Notes under the pieces: generated by a model
Seen by the model: the letters and a program-made list of their open reading frames with translations, nothing else
The model's database searches: none
Told to the model about the DNA's origin: nothing
Made by a program: the position numbers and the translations under genes
NCBI RefSeq assembly: GCF_025837095.1
Contig: NZ_CP107551.1
Span: 3,776,668-3,840,667 of the forward strand
Length of the DNA stretch: 64,000 nt
Reading direction: 5' to 3'
Origin: Rhodococcus sp. Z13
GTDB taxonomy: Bacteria > Actinomycetota > Actinomycetes > Mycobacteriales > Mycobacteriaceae
Part shown: positions 1 to 8,323 of the stretch, piece by piece
Layout: each line of letters opens with the position of its first letter
How positions within the stretch are numbered: position 1 is the stretch's first letter

Positions 1-1061
1 AGGCCGCGGAGGATGCCGACGGTGTCCTCGACGCTCGGTTCACCGACGAGAACCTGCTGGAAGCGACGTTCGAGCGCCGCGTCCTTCTCGATGTACTTGC
101 GGTACTCGTCGAGGGTGGTGGCACCCACGAGCCGCAGCTCACCGCGGGCGAGCATCGGCTTGATCATGTTGCCGGCGTCCATCGCGGACTCGCCGGTCGC
201 GCCGGCACCGACGATGGTGTGCAGCTCGTCGATGAAGGTGATGATCTGCCCGGCCGATTCCTTGATCTCGTCGAGCACGGCCTTGAGGCGTTCCTCGAAC
301 TCGCCGCGGTACTTCGCGCCCGCGACCATCGAGCCGAGGTCGAGCGAGATGACGGTCTTGCCGCGCAGCGACTCGGGGACGTCGCCGGCGACGATGCGCT
401 GGGCTAGCCCCTCGACGATGGCGGTCTTGCCGACGCCCGGTTCGCCGATGAGCACCGGGTTGTTCTTGGTGCGCCGGGAGAGCACCTGCACGACGCGGCG
501 GATCTCGTTGTCGCGTCCGATGACCGGGTCGAGCTTGCCTTCGCGGGCCCGGGCGGTCAGGTCGGTCGAGTACTTCTCGAGGGCCTGGTAGGTGGCCTCC
601 GGGTCGGCGTTGGTCACCCGCCGGTTGCCGCGCACGGTCGTGAACGCCTCGCGCAGGGCGTCGGGCGTCGCGCCGTGGCCGACGAGCAGCTTGGCGACGT
701 CGGAGTCGCCGCTGGCCAGGCCCACGAGCACGTGCTCGGTGGAGACGTATTCGTCGGTGAGCTCGGTGGCGAGCTTCTGTGCCGCGCTCATGGCCGCGAT
801 CGCCTCGCGGCCGAGCTGCGGGGTGGTGGTCGCGCCGCTGGTCTGCGGCAGCCGCCGGACGAGGTCCTCGGCTTCCCGCCGGACCGTGGCGGGGTCGACG
901 CCCACCGCTTCGAGCAGCGGGCCTGCGATGCCGTCCGTCTGGTCGAGCAGCGCCACGAGCAGGTGAGCCGGACGGATCTCCGGGTTACCCGCAGTGGACG
1001 CCGCCTGAAGTGCGGCGGTCAGTGCGGCTTGGGTCTTGGTCGTCGGATTGAACGAGTCCAC
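1..1061 (-). CDS. clpB: ClpB disaggregase, N-terminal part (runs off the window)
   Basis: This is the first 353 residues of the AAA+ chaperone ClpB, which rescues aggregated proteins together with DnaK, DnaJ and GrpE. The visible part has the Clp N-domain (about residues 1-150) and the first ATPase domain, with Walker A GEPGVGKT and Walker B FIDELH followed by a GATTLDEY segment. The middle domain and second ATPase lie beyond base 1. I chose the GTG at 1061 because translation begins [13 protein letters not shown], typical of actinobacterial ClpB, and a GAAAGGGG ribosome site lies about 6 bases upstream. A HAIR operator lies 123 bp upstream, and its presumed repressor HspR is encoded at 19003-19407, so heat-shock repression is expected. 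Confidence 0.96.
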   Translation of the reverse strand, partial: MDSFNPTTKTQAALTAALQAASTAGNPEIRPAHLLVALLDQTDGIAGPLLEAVGVDPATVRREAEDLVRRLPQTSGATTTPQLGREAIAAMSAAQKLATELTDEYVSTEHVLVGLASGDSDVAKLLVGHGATPDALREAFTTVRGNRRVTNADPEATYQALEKYSTDLTARAREGKLDPVIGRDNEIRRVVQVLSRRTKNNPVLIGEPGVGKTAIVEGLAQRIVAGDVPESLRGKTVISLDLGSMVAGAKYRGEFEERLKAVLDEIKESAGQIITFIDELHTIVGAGATGESAMDAGNMIKPMLARGELRLVGATTLDEYRKYIEKDAALERRFQQVLVGEPSVEDTVGILRG

Positions 1062-1100
1062 TGCGCGCCCCTTTCCTTCTCGAGTGCACCCGACGCGCGG

Positions 1101-1208
1101 TTGAGTGCATCCGTGTCAATTCTGCAATCGATTCTGCGCCTCGGACGGGATATCCGCGGCTGTCGAACTCTCCAACGCATCGTAAGTTGAGTTTGTTCCA
1201 CTCAACTT
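1101..1208 (-). promoter_or_regulatory. HspR operator (HAIR) upstream of clpB
   Basis: A perfect inverted repeat, AAGTTGAGT at 1184-1192 and ACTCAACTT at 1200-1208 with a 7-base spacer, matches the HAIR consensus CTTGAGT-N7-ACTCAAG bound by HspR in actinobacteria. A degenerate second copy, TTGAGT-N7-TGTCAA, lies at 1101-1119, closer to the clpB start. The dnaK promoter in this window has three similar boxes. Confidence 0.88.
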
Positions 1209-1219
1209 TCTTCAGCGTG

Positions 1220-1298
1220 GTGACGTGCGTCACTTTTTGTTGTGATCGGTGACGCGAGCGGTCGGTTTGTGGCTCTCCGGCCTGTGAACGGCTACAGT
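1220..1298 (+). promoter_or_regulatory. Likely promoter region of the flavohaemoglobin gene
   Basis: A TACAGT hexamer at 1293-1298 fits the actinobacterial -10 consensus TAnnnT and lies 42 bases upstream of the chosen start codon. Farther upstream is an inverted repeat GTGACG-N2-CGTCAC (1220-1233) that could be an operator. I cannot name the regulator. Confidence 0.4.
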
Positions 1299-1339
1299 GG
1301 CGGCGTTCGCGCAGATCGATCAGGGTGCAGGAGGATGGC

Positions 1340-2500
1340 GTGGAGGCTTTCGCCATCGCCCGCGTGCAACTGAGCTACGCATCGATCATCGCCACCCCCG
1401 CCGGCGCCGAGCGGTTCGCCACCGCCTTCTACACCGCCCTGTGGAGCGAGGCGACCGGAATCCGCGACCTGTTCCCCGCCGGCATGGTGTCGATGCGGCA
1501 GCGCTTCGCGACCGCCATCGGCTGGGTGATCAACCGCCTCCACGAACCCGCCCCCGTCGAACGGTTCCTCGGCCAGCTCGCCCGCGATCACCGCAAGTAC
1601 GGGGTCGAGCCCGTGCACTACCGGATCGCCGGCAACGCGCTGCTGGTCGCGATCCGCGAGTGCACCCCGCCGATCCTGTGGACGGCGGCACTCGAACGCA
1701 CCTGGGCCGAGGTGCTCGATCGGGTCGTCGAGACGATGGCATCCGCCGCGGCCACCGACGACCTGCCCGCCTCCTGGGGCGCCACCGTCGTCGGGCACGA
1801 ACGCGTCCTGCCCGATCTGGCGATCATCCGGCTCGAGACCGACAGCCCCATCCCGTACCACGCGGGCCAGTACATGAGCGTGCAGATCCCGCAGCGCCCG
1901 CACATGTGGCGCTACCTGTCCGCCGCGATTCCGCCGAATCCCCAGGGGCAGATCGAATTCCACGTGCGCCGTGTCTCGACGGGCTGGGTGAGCCCCGCCC
2001 TCGTGGGCGAGGTGGCCGTCGGCGACCGGTGGACGATCGGCCCGCCGCTCGGTGGCCTGCACGTCGACTTCGACAGCGGCGAGGACGTTCTCATGCTCGC
2101 CTCCGGCACCGGCCTCGCGCCGCTGCGCGCCCAGATCATGGAGATGGCCATGCGCGGCAACAATCCGCGCGTGCACCTGTTCTACGGCGGCAAATACCCG
2201 TGCGACCTCTACGACCTCGAGACGCTGTGGCAGATCGCGATGACCAATCCGTGGCTGACGGTCGTGCCCGTGGTCGAGGAGAAGGAGAACCCCTACTGGA
2301 ATCCGGTTCCCGTGAAGGAACCGCCGCCGGGGCTGCACCGCACGATGTACGGCAAGCTCGGCAAGGTCGCCGCGCAGTTCGGTTCGTGGGCCGACCGCCA
2401 GGTCCAGATCTCCGGGTCGCCGTCGATGATCCGCACGACGCTGTACGCATTGTCCGCCGCGGGCACGCCGCGCGGGAACATCAGCTTCGACCCGCTCTGA
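1340..2500 (+). CDS. Flavohaemoglobin-type globin-reductase fusion
   Basis: The protein (386 aa) has a globin domain (about 1-135) fused to a ferredoxin-reductase-like FAD/NAD(P) module (about 145-386). This is the layout of flavohaemoglobins, which oxidise nitric oxide to nitrate or act as haem reductases. The proximal haem histidine is in ARDHRKYGV (H84), the FAD motif RYLS is near 191-194 and the nucleotide motif GTGLAP near 256-261. I chose GTG 1340 because GGAGG lies at 1330-1334; a GTG at 1325 in the same frame would add 5 residues but leaves that site inside the gene. The reductase half is closely related to the stand-alone protein at 7511-8302. NO detoxification is inferred from the family only. 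Confidence 0.85.
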   Translation: MEAFAIARVQLSYASIIATPAGAERFATAFYTALWSEATGIRDLFPAGMVSMRQRFATAIGWVINRLHEPAPVERFLGQLARDHRKYGVEPVHYRIAGNALLVAIRECTPPILWTAALERTWAEVLDRVVETMASAAATDDLPASWGATVVGHERVLPDLAIIRLETDSPIPYHAGQYMSVQIPQRPHMWRYLSAAIPPNPQGQIEFHVRRVSTGWVSPALVGEVAVGDRWTIGPPLGGLHVDFDSGEDVLMLASGTGLAPLRAQIMEMAMRGNNPRVHLFYGGKYPCDLYDLETLWQIAMTNPWLTVVPVVEEKENPYWNPVPVKEPPPGLHRTMYGKLGKVAAQFGSWADRQVQISGSPSMIRTTLYALSAAGTPRGNISFDPL

Positions 2501-2521
2501 TCCAGCCCTACAGACCTGCCC

Positions 2522-3085
2522 CTACAGACCCCGAGCCGTCACGGCACGTGCGAAAGCCGGGTGCGCATTGGAGATCACCAGCTCCGAACCGTCCTCGGAG
2601 ACAGCGACTCCCAGCGCCGCCCGTCGCGGTTCGACGATCCGCACCGCCAGATAGATCGGCAGGAACGACAGGCCGAACACGCCCAGCAGCACCAGACCGT
2701 AGATCATGGGCGCACCCCGCAGGAGCGCGATCACCAGCGCGACGAAGACGACGCCGAGCACGGTGCACGTCGCGGCGGCCGCCAGCTGCCAGCGGGTGCG
2801 GACCGACACGCAGCGGGCGCATTCGGGCCAATCGATCGCCGCGACCTGCACGGCGTAGGCGGCCGCGAGCGCCGAACCGAACCGGCGCGACCTCCCTCGC
2901 GGCGCCTCCGCGGTCGAGACCGTGACACGGGCACGCCCGGTCTCGGGTTCTCCGTGACGGGGGCAGATCGGGGGAATCGGTTCCACGAGCCTCACGGCGC
3001 TGTCGCCGGCCGAAGCCACGGCCCCCACGCCCGGCTGCTCGATACCCAGCCGCACCTCGGTCCGTTCCGACTCCCCAACATCCAT
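2522..3085 (-). CDS. Membrane protein with split CPxHG / CARC cysteine motif
   Basis: I do not recognise this 187-aa protein. It has CPRHG near residue 41, CARC near 89, then two membrane segments (about 102-122 and 127-147), and a C-terminal stretch containing SNAHPAF. The protein at 3132-3749 has the same order: CPVHG, CARCV, two membrane segments and AYAHPNF. The two are clearly paralogues and probably one transcription unit, 46 bases apart. The paired Cys motifs suggest a cytoplasmic zinc-ribbon-like module anchored to the membrane. Genes of type VII secretion character start just upstream on the other strand, but no link is shown. Confidence 0.72.
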   Translation of the reverse strand: MDVGESERTEVRLGIEQPGVGAVASAGDSAVRLVEPIPPICPRHGEPETGRARVTVSTAEAPRGRSRRFGSALAAAYAVQVAAIDWPECARCVSVRTRWQLAAAATCTVLGVVFVALVIALLRGAPMIYGLVLLGVFGLSFLPIYLAVRIVEPRRAALGVAVSEDGSELVISNAHPAFARAVTARGL

Positions 3086-3131
3086 GGGTGGGAGTATGTC
3101 AGTTCACCCCGGCAGGCAAAACCGACAGCCC

Positions 3132-3749
3132 CTATCGGCCGTGTCGCCTCTCCACCTCGGCCACGAAATTCGGGTGGGCGTAGGCGACGACGAGCGCCGA
3201 CCCGTCGATCGGAGCCTCGAAACCCCACCAGCCCTGCCGCATCTGACGCACCAGCACCGTCGGCGCCGGAACGAGGAAGGTCCCGAACACGAACAGCGAC
3301 CACAGAGCCATGTGTTCGCGGGCCATCCCTGTGACCGCCATCTGCACCGCGACGAGCAGGCAGACCAGTCCCCCCAGCAGGAACAGCTTCATCGCCCATC
3401 GTGTCAGCCGATCGACCCGGACGCACCGCGCACACATCGGGACGTCGAACGAGATCACGTGTCGTTTCTGCCGCATACGCGCACGCCAGGTGCTGGCCTT
3501 CGCCGCGGCCTCGGTACCGATGATGCGAATCTGTGCGCGGCTGTGCCGGATCTTGCGGTGCGTGGTTACCCACGTGTGCACGCGCTCGATCTCCGGTGTC
3601 CCGTGCACGGGACACACGGGTGGCAACTCGTTCTTCACCGTCAGCTGGAACGGCAGACCTCCGAGTCGTGTCGGTATCGCATCGTCGCGCTCCTTCGTCT
3701 CGAAACGAACATGCGCAAGACCATTTTTCGTGTTCCCCCCACTTGTCAC
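3132..3749 (-). CDS. Membrane protein with split CPxHG / CARC motif, paralogue of the next gene
   Basis: This is a protein of about 205 aa whose function I do not recognise. It contains CPVHG, a basic segment, CARCV, two membrane spans and a C-terminal segment with AYAHPNF. It is related along its length to the protein at 2522-3085. The start is uncertain. I chose the GTG at 3749; an upstream TTG at 3836 would overlap the start of the divergent gene at 3828, and no strong ribosome site marks either choice. It is probably the first gene of a two-gene unit. The duplication and the conserved Cys pairs argue that it is expressed. Confidence 0.65.
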   Translation of the reverse strand: MTSGGNTKNGLAHVRFETKERDDAIPTRLGGLPFQLTVKNELPPVCPVHGTPEIERVHTWVTTHRKIRHSRAQIRIIGTEAAAKASTWRARMRQKRHVISFDVPMCARCVRVDRLTRWAMKLFLLGGLVCLLVAVQMAVTGMAREHMALWSLFVFGTFLVPAPTVLVRQMRQGWWGFEAPIDGSALVVAYAHPNFVAEVERRHGR

Positions 3750-3827
3750 AGCGTGCACTGTAGCGGGCCGTCGCGAACGCCGCTGAGATGGCCTACACTC
3801 TCGTCCGATCACGACTGGGGGGATGTC

Positions 3828-4151
3828 TTGACACAAGCGTATCTACATGTGGAACCCGAGGATCTGCGCACTGCAGCGCGCGATCTGCAGGATCTGGCCG
3901 AACAGGCGGACGCTGCACGCCACTACGCCGACCGATGGCTGTCACCTCCGGAGAACGAGGGCCTGATCTACTTCGACGTCGCCGAGCGGGTGCACACGGT
4001 CCGCGCCCGGCTGACCGCCCTCTACGAGGAACTGGGGGTGGCCACCGACCGGGCCGCGACGGCGATGGCCGACTCCGCACGGGCCTACGAGGACACCGAA
4101 CTGGCGACTTCCGCCCAGTTCGAGCGCACGAACCCGGATGTCGGCTGGTGA
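3828..4151 (+). CDS. EspC/WXG-like small protein, type VII secretion-associated
   Basis: A 107-aa, helix-rich protein that begins TQAYLHVEPEDLRTAARDL and looks like the EspC/DUF2580 family of ESX (type VII) substrates: an N-terminal V-x-P-x-x-L-R-x-A-A pattern, two predicted helices and no signal peptide. I chose the TTG at 3828 because a GGGGGGA ribosome site lies 4 bases upstream (3817-3823). The stop codon overlaps the start of the next gene (GTGA at 4148-4151), so the two are probably translated together and may form a heterodimer, as WXG100-type pairs do. No ESX membrane or ATPase genes are in the window. The family assignment comes from pattern only. Confidence 0.66.
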   Translation: MTQAYLHVEPEDLRTAARDLQDLAEQADAARHYADRWLSPPENEGLIYFDVAERVHTVRARLTALYEELGVATDRAATAMADSARAYEDTELATSAQFERTNPDVGW

Positions 4152-4849
4152 GCGCCCGTCCCGACGAAGCGCTCGTCGAACCCACGGCCTCCGATCCCGT
4201 ACCCGATCTGCTCGAACGCACCCTGGGGTTGTACTACCTCTCCCCCAGCTTCTACGTCGCCGAACTGTGCAAGTTCGTGGTGGGCACGGATCCGTGGGCG
4301 TGGGCGGCCCAGTACTGCGGTGGCGACTGGGAATCGGTGCTGCGCACCAGTGACGGTGTGAGCAAGCTGGCCGCCTTCCACCGCGGGTACGCGACGGCCG
4401 TCGGGGAGGTCCACGGCGCGGTCGCCCCGTGGGAGGGATCTGCGGGCAGAGCCGCAGGTCTTCGTCTCGCCGATCTGCACAGCGCCCTCGACGAACAGGC
4501 GCATGCCGTCCAGGGGATCTCCGGGCAACTCGAGCAGATCGCCCTGGCGATGTACGAACTGAACCAGACCTTCGCCGAGATCCTCTCGGCCATAACCGAT
4601 GCCGGTATCAGAGTGCTCGTCAGGCTCGCGTCGACGAGCGTCGCCGCCGCTACCGGCGTCGGCGCTCTCGGATCGGCTGTCATCGCGGCATCCTCCCTGG
4701 TGGACCTGGCGATCATCTCCGACCTGTGGAAGACGGCGATCGACGTCCACACCAAGGTGTGGACGACCGTCCAAGGTCTCATGGGGGTGCTCGCCGGCAA
4801 TCTCGCGAAGATCGAGAACATCGAGATCCCCCGCCTCCCCACCGTCTAG
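4148..4849 (+). CDS. WXG100-like larger partner protein
   Basis: This 233-aa protein has a helix-turn-helix hairpin around a WEG motif (APWEGSAG, near residue 97), followed by further amphipathic helices and a long hydrophobic, Ala/Val/Ser-rich helical stretch (about 160-200). That resembles WXG100-superfamily proteins with a C-terminal extension (a PPE/LXG-like layout), expected to use a type VII secretion system. The GTG start overlaps the upstream stop and the next small gene follows after 34 bases, so 3828-5162 looks like one operon. The C-terminal region shows no enzyme motif, so I do not call it a toxin. Confidence 0.6.
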   Translation: MSARPDEALVEPTASDPVPDLLERTLGLYYLSPSFYVAELCKFVVGTDPWAWAAQYCGGDWESVLRTSDGVSKLAAFHRGYATAVGEVHGAVAPWEGSAGRAAGLRLADLHSALDEQAHAVQGISGQLEQIALAMYELNQTFAEILSAITDAGIRVLVRLASTSVAAATGVGALGSAVIAASSLVDLAIISDLWKTAIDVHTKVWTTVQGLMGVLAGNLAKIENIEIPRLPTV

Positions 4850-4883
4850 GGCACCACCGGTGCCGTACAGGAATCGAGAAGAG

Positions 4884-5162
4884 ATGGACGAACCCGAGAT
4901 CGTCGTCGACGTCGCGCGCGGCGACGCCGCCCTGTCCCGCGAGATCCTCGCATCGCTGCGGTCGATCGCCGACGCCGGGGGCGACCCGGCCTTCGCGAAG
5001 CTCGTCGAGCGGGTGGTGTCGGGTGAGCTGGGGGTGCGGGAACTCGCAGGGACGGAGGCGTTCTCGTCGATGCTCGACCGTCTGGTCGCGCCGGTGCTCG
5101 AGGCGTTGAGGGAGACGACCTACGAGGACCTCGTGGAGCGGCAACCCGACCGGGAGGTGTAA
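4884..5162 (+). CDS. Small hypothetical protein of the type VII-like operon
   Basis: A 92-aa acidic protein, largely helical, with no Cys, no signal peptide and no recognised domain. It starts at ATG 4884, 34 bases after the WXG-like gene, and reads in the same direction, so it is probably the third gene of that operon. It might be a chaperone or specificity partner of the secreted pair, as small acidic helical proteins often are in such operons, but nothing in the sequence proves it. High G+C at third positions supports real coding. Confidence 0.55.
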   Translation: MDEPEIVVDVARGDAALSREILASLRSIADAGGDPAFAKLVERVVSGELGVRELAGTEAFSSMLDRLVAPVLEALRETTYEDLVERQPDREV

Positions 5163-5218
5163 CGCGGGTCACATCTCCGGGCGATGAGGTATCGAAGGCC
5201 ACACACAAAGGAACGATC

Positions 5219-5743
5219 ATGAGAAGGATTCACGTGTGGCTCGCGATGCTCGCTCTCATCGCGGGGATCGGGTCGCTCGGCCCGACCGCGGCCGCCGCAA
5301 CGCCCTACTGCGGCATCCACTGGGGCTCGCTGGAGAAGACGAACCCGACCACGGCCGATTCCTCCGCCGCCGGCGTCCGGGCGGGGCGGCACGAGTGCTT
5401 CGACCGGATGGTCGTCGACCTCGCCGGTCCCGCAACCGGATACCGCGTCGGCTATGTGCCGGTGGTCCACGAGGACGGATCCGGATTCGAGGTCCCGCTC
5501 CGCGGCGGCGCCTACCTGCAGGTGGTGGTGTTCGCTCCCGCCCACGAGGTGCCGGCGAACCGCCGCGAGGTCGTCGGCGTCACCGGCTACGACACCCTGC
5601 GGCAGGTCGCGTGGGCCAACAGTTTCGAGGGGCAGACGACCCTCGGGGTGGGTGTGCGCGCCCGGCTGCCGTTCCGGGTGTTCACCCTCGACGGGCCGGG
5701 CGGCGGCTCCCGAGTGGTGCTCGACGTGGCGCACCGGTGGTGA
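5219..5743 (+). CDS. Secreted protein, AMIN-like domain
   Basis: A 174-aa exported protein. Residues 1-27 form a Sec signal peptide (RR, a hydrophobic core, then AAA at the cleavage site). The mature part begins with a cysteine-containing segment and includes HECFDRMVVDL, a Y-x-V-x-Y-V-P-V strand and a C-terminal VFTLDGPGGGSRVVLDV. This layout matches the AMIN-like beta-sandwich proteins common in Rhodococcus and Streptomyces, thought to act at the cell envelope. The ATG at 5219 follows AAAGGA at a good distance. The gene faces the acyl-CoA ligase gene end to end with only 16 bases between the stops. Function is unknown. Confidence 0.72.
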   Translation: MRRIHVWLAMLALIAGIGSLGPTAAAATPYCGIHWGSLEKTNPTTADSSAAGVRAGRHECFDRMVVDLAGPATGYRVGYVPVVHEDGSGFEVPLRGGAYLQVVVFAPAHEVPANRREVVGVTGYDTLRQVAWANSFEGQTTLGVGVRARLPFRVFTLDGPGGGSRVVLDVAHRW

Positions 5744-5759
5744 GCACCACCGGGGGTGC

Positions 5760-7313
5760 TCAGCGATAAGAGGCGCGCAGGGTCTTCTTGTCGAGCTTGC
5801 CGAGCGGGGTCAGCGGCAGTGCGTCGAGGAAGTCGACCGACTTGGGTGCGTGCACGGAACCCTTTGCTGCACGAACCTTCTCGATGAGTTCCTCGGCGGG
5901 TACCGTCTGCCCTTCGCGCAGCACCACACACGCCTTGACGGCTTCGCCCCACTTCTGGTCGGGCACGCCGACCACCGCGACCGACGCGACGGCCGGGTGC
6001 GAGGAGATGACGTCCTCGATCTCGCGGGGGAAGACGTTGAACCCGCCGGTGACGATCATGTCCTTCTTGCGGTCGACGATCGTCAGGAAACCGTTCTTGT
6101 CGGCGCGGGCGATGTCGCCGGTGTGCAGCCAGCCGCCGCGCAACGCCTCGGCGGTCTCCTCGGGCTTGTTGAGGTAGCCCTTCATCACGAGCGGTCCGCG
6201 CACGCAGATCTCACCGAGTTCGCCCTGCGGCACCTCATTGAGGTCGTCGTCGAGCAGACGCACGTCGAGCCACGGCACGGGTCGGCCGCACGACGCGAGC
6301 CGGCCCGGGTCGTCGACGAGATGTTCCTCCTTGCGCAGCACCGAGATCGTCATGCCGCACTCGGACTGGCCGTAGAACTGGAAGAAGACCGGGCCGAGCC
6401 GTTCGATGCCCTCCCGCAGCCGCGACGGCGACATGGCGGAGGCACCATAGAACAGGGTCTCGAGGCTCGACAGGTCGCGGGTGTCGAAGTCCGGGTGGTC
6501 GAGCAGCATGTAGATCATCGTCGGCACGAGCATCGTCGAGTTGATGCGGTACTTCTCGATCGTCTCGAGCACGAGCGCCGGATCGAAATGCGGCAGCACG
6601 TAGAGGCATCCGCCGCGCAGCAGGGTGGGCACGAAGAAGGCGGCACCGGCGTGCGAGAGCGGAGTGCACACGAGGAAGCGGGGCTCCTCCGGCCACTGCC
6701 ACTCGGCCATCTGGATCTGGTTGAGCGCGGCACCCGAGCGGAACGATCCCATGACACCCTTGGGCTTGCCGGTGGTGCCGCCGGTGTAGACCACCGAGGA
6801 GGTGTCCTCGATGTCGACCGGCGCGGAGACGAGCCGCTGCTCGGTGAACTGCTCGGCGAGGGCGAGGATGTCGGTGCCCACCGAGGAGGGGCCGAGGGAG
6901 AACAGGTTCTTCAGGCTCGGCACCTGGTCGCGCAGTTCGGCGGCGCGCTCCTCGAAGTGGCGCGGGTCGAAGATCAGGGTCTCGATCCCGGCGTCGTTCG
7001 CGATGTAGACGTGGTCGGACAGCGACCCCATCGGGTTCAGCGCGGTGTTGCGGCATCCGGCGACCATCGTGGCACCCATCGAGATGAGCACCTCGGGCCG
7101 GTTCTTCGACAGCATCGCCACGACCGATCCCTGGCCGACCCCGACCGACGCGAGAGCCTGCTGGAAGCGGCTGATCGCGGCACGCATCTCGGCGCCCGTG
7201 AGCACGACGTCGCCGAGATGCAGCGCGGGCCGGTCGGCGCTGCGATCGAGGGCGGTGATGAGGAGGTCGGGCGTGAAGGCGGGGCGATACAGATCGGCGT
7301 ACTCCTCGGGCAT
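5760..7313 (-). CDS. Acyl-CoA synthetase (FadD type)
   Basis: A 517-aa AMP-forming acyl-CoA ligase, which activates a carboxylic acid with ATP and CoA. The phosphate-binding motif YTGGTTGKPKGV is at residues 176-187, QSECGM lies mid-protein, and the hinge and C-terminal lysine motifs WLHTGDIARADKNGFLTIVDRKKDMI and PLTPLGKLDKKTL are intact. The ATG at 7313 has GGAAGGA upstream. The substrate is unknown; its place beside a steroid island suggests a steroid side-chain or ring-derived acid. A perfect KstR-type palindrome lies upstream at 7425-7438, and a weaker copy of the island palindrome (TCCAT-N5-TGGGA, 7435-7449) lies 37 bp from a TATCGT -10 (7400-7405). Confidence 0.9.
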   Translation of the reverse strand: MPEEYADLYRPAFTPDLLITALDRSADRPALHLGDVVLTGAEMRAAISRFQQALASVGVGQGSVVAMLSKNRPEVLISMGATMVAGCRNTALNPMGSLSDHVYIANDAGIETLIFDPRHFEERAAELRDQVPSLKNLFSLGPSSVGTDILALAEQFTEQRLVSAPVDIEDTSSVVYTGGTTGKPKGVMGSFRSGAALNQIQMAEWQWPEEPRFLVCTPLSHAGAAFFVPTLLRGGCLYVLPHFDPALVLETIEKYRINSTMLVPTMIYMLLDHPDFDTRDLSSLETLFYGASAMSPSRLREGIERLGPVFFQFYGQSECGMTISVLRKEEHLVDDPGRLASCGRPVPWLDVRLLDDDLNEVPQGELGEICVRGPLVMKGYLNKPEETAEALRGGWLHTGDIARADKNGFLTIVDRKKDMIVTGGFNVFPREIEDVISSHPAVASVAVVGVPDQKWGEAVKACVVLREGQTVPAEELIEKVRAAKGSVHAPKSVDFLDALPLTPLGKLDKKTLRASYR

Positions 7314-7424
7314 GGTCGTCCTTCCGGTTCTGTGCGGTCCGATGTGTGACGGCCCTGCGCGGTGTTCCCCCACTGTGGTGACCATCACCTGCTCTCGTCA
7401 CGATAACCGCTCCGGCCCGAAAAC

Positions 7425-7469
7425 TGAAACATGTTCCATTCTGCTGGGACGGGGGATCTCCCCTAGAGT
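7425..7469. promoter_or_regulatory. KstR-type operator between fadD and the reductase gene
   Basis: TGAAACATGTTCCA (7425-7438) fits the KstR consensus TnnAACnnGTTnnA at every fixed position. It lies between the divergent starts at 7313 (-) and 7511 (+). On the plus side a TAGAGT -10 hexamer follows at 7464-7469; on the minus side a TATCGT hexamer is at 7400-7405. A KstR-family repressor here would control both genes. Confidence 0.6.
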
Positions 7470-7510
7470 CGTGGCCAGGTCCTGAACAGCCGCACCATCA
7501 GGAGTCACGC

Positions 7511-8302
7511 ATGCAGCCGGCCGCGCCGCTACCGACCGAGACCGACACCGCCGTCTCCGCCACGGTCGTCGAACACCACCGGCTGCGGCACGACCTCGCC
7601 GTCGTCCGCCTCGAATGCGACGAGGCGATCGTCCCGTTCCGCGCCGGCCAGTACGTCGACGTGACGATCCCGCAGCACCCCCGGCTGCCGCGACGCCTGT
7701 CCCCCGCTCTTCCGCCCTCGCTGGACGGCAAACTCGAGTTCCATGTGCGCACCGTCCCCGGTGGCTGGGTGAGCGGCAGCATCGTCGCCGACACCGAACC
7801 CGGAGACGTGTGGCAGATCGGCTCCCCGCGCGGCGGCGACCTGCACATCGACGACACCGGCCGCGTCGTCATCATGGTTGCGGGTGGCACGGGTCTCGCG
7901 CCGCTGCGCTCGCTGATCCTCGACACCGCGCGCCGCCCGGATCCACCGCGCACCTTCCTGTTCACCGGCGCCCGCCATCCCCGCGACCTGTATGCGGCGG
8001 ACATGCTCGCGCTGCTCGGCGAGGCCCTGCCGTGGCTGACGGTGGTGCCGGTGGTCGAGTCCGTCCAGGACCCGGAGGTGCCCGACCCCTGGTACGAGCG
8101 TGTCGCCCCGAAGATGGGTGAGCTCGGCCCCGACCCCGAGGAACTGCTCGAGGGCAGCCTCGACGAGATCGTCACGTCCTACGGTGCGTTCGGCGATCAC
8201 CAGGTGCTCGTGTGCGGCTCGGGGCCGATGGTGCGCGCGACGGTGCAGAAGCTGCTGGAGACGGGCACCCCGGCCGAGAACATCCGCTACGACCCGTACT
8301 GA
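7511..8302 (+). CDS. FAD/NAD(P)H oxidoreductase, globin-less relative of the flavohaemoglobin
   Basis: This 263-aa protein contains only the FAD- and NAD(P)-binding module of the ferredoxin-NADP reductase superfamily. RRLS is near residue 64 and GGTGLAPLRSL near 128. The first 130 residues align well with the reductase half of the protein at 1340-2500 (shared ATVV, GQY, IPQ, FHVR, GWVS and GTGLAPLR blocks), so the pair arose by duplication or domain loss. No Cys cluster for a [2Fe-2S] centre is present, so it is not KshB. It may supply electrons to an oxygenase or flavoprotein of the island, or regenerate reduced flavin. Start ATG 7511 has AGGAG upstream. Confidence 0.75.
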   Translation: MQPAAPLPTETDTAVSATVVEHHRLRHDLAVVRLECDEAIVPFRAGQYVDVTIPQHPRLPRRLSPALPPSLDGKLEFHVRTVPGGWVSGSIVADTEPGDVWQIGSPRGGDLHIDDTGRVVIMVAGGTGLAPLRSLILDTARRPDPPRTFLFTGARHPRDLYAADMLALLGEALPWLTVVPVVESVQDPEVPDPWYERVAPKMGELGPDPEELLEGSLDEIVTSYGAFGDHQVLVCGSGPMVRATVQKLLETGTPAENIRYDPY

Positions 8303-8323
8303 GCCGCGATCCCTGCCGAGCCG

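Noticed and set aside
7511-8302. KshB, the reductase of KshA
   Set aside because: It lacks the C-terminal plant-type [2Fe-2S] cysteine cluster that KshB needs.
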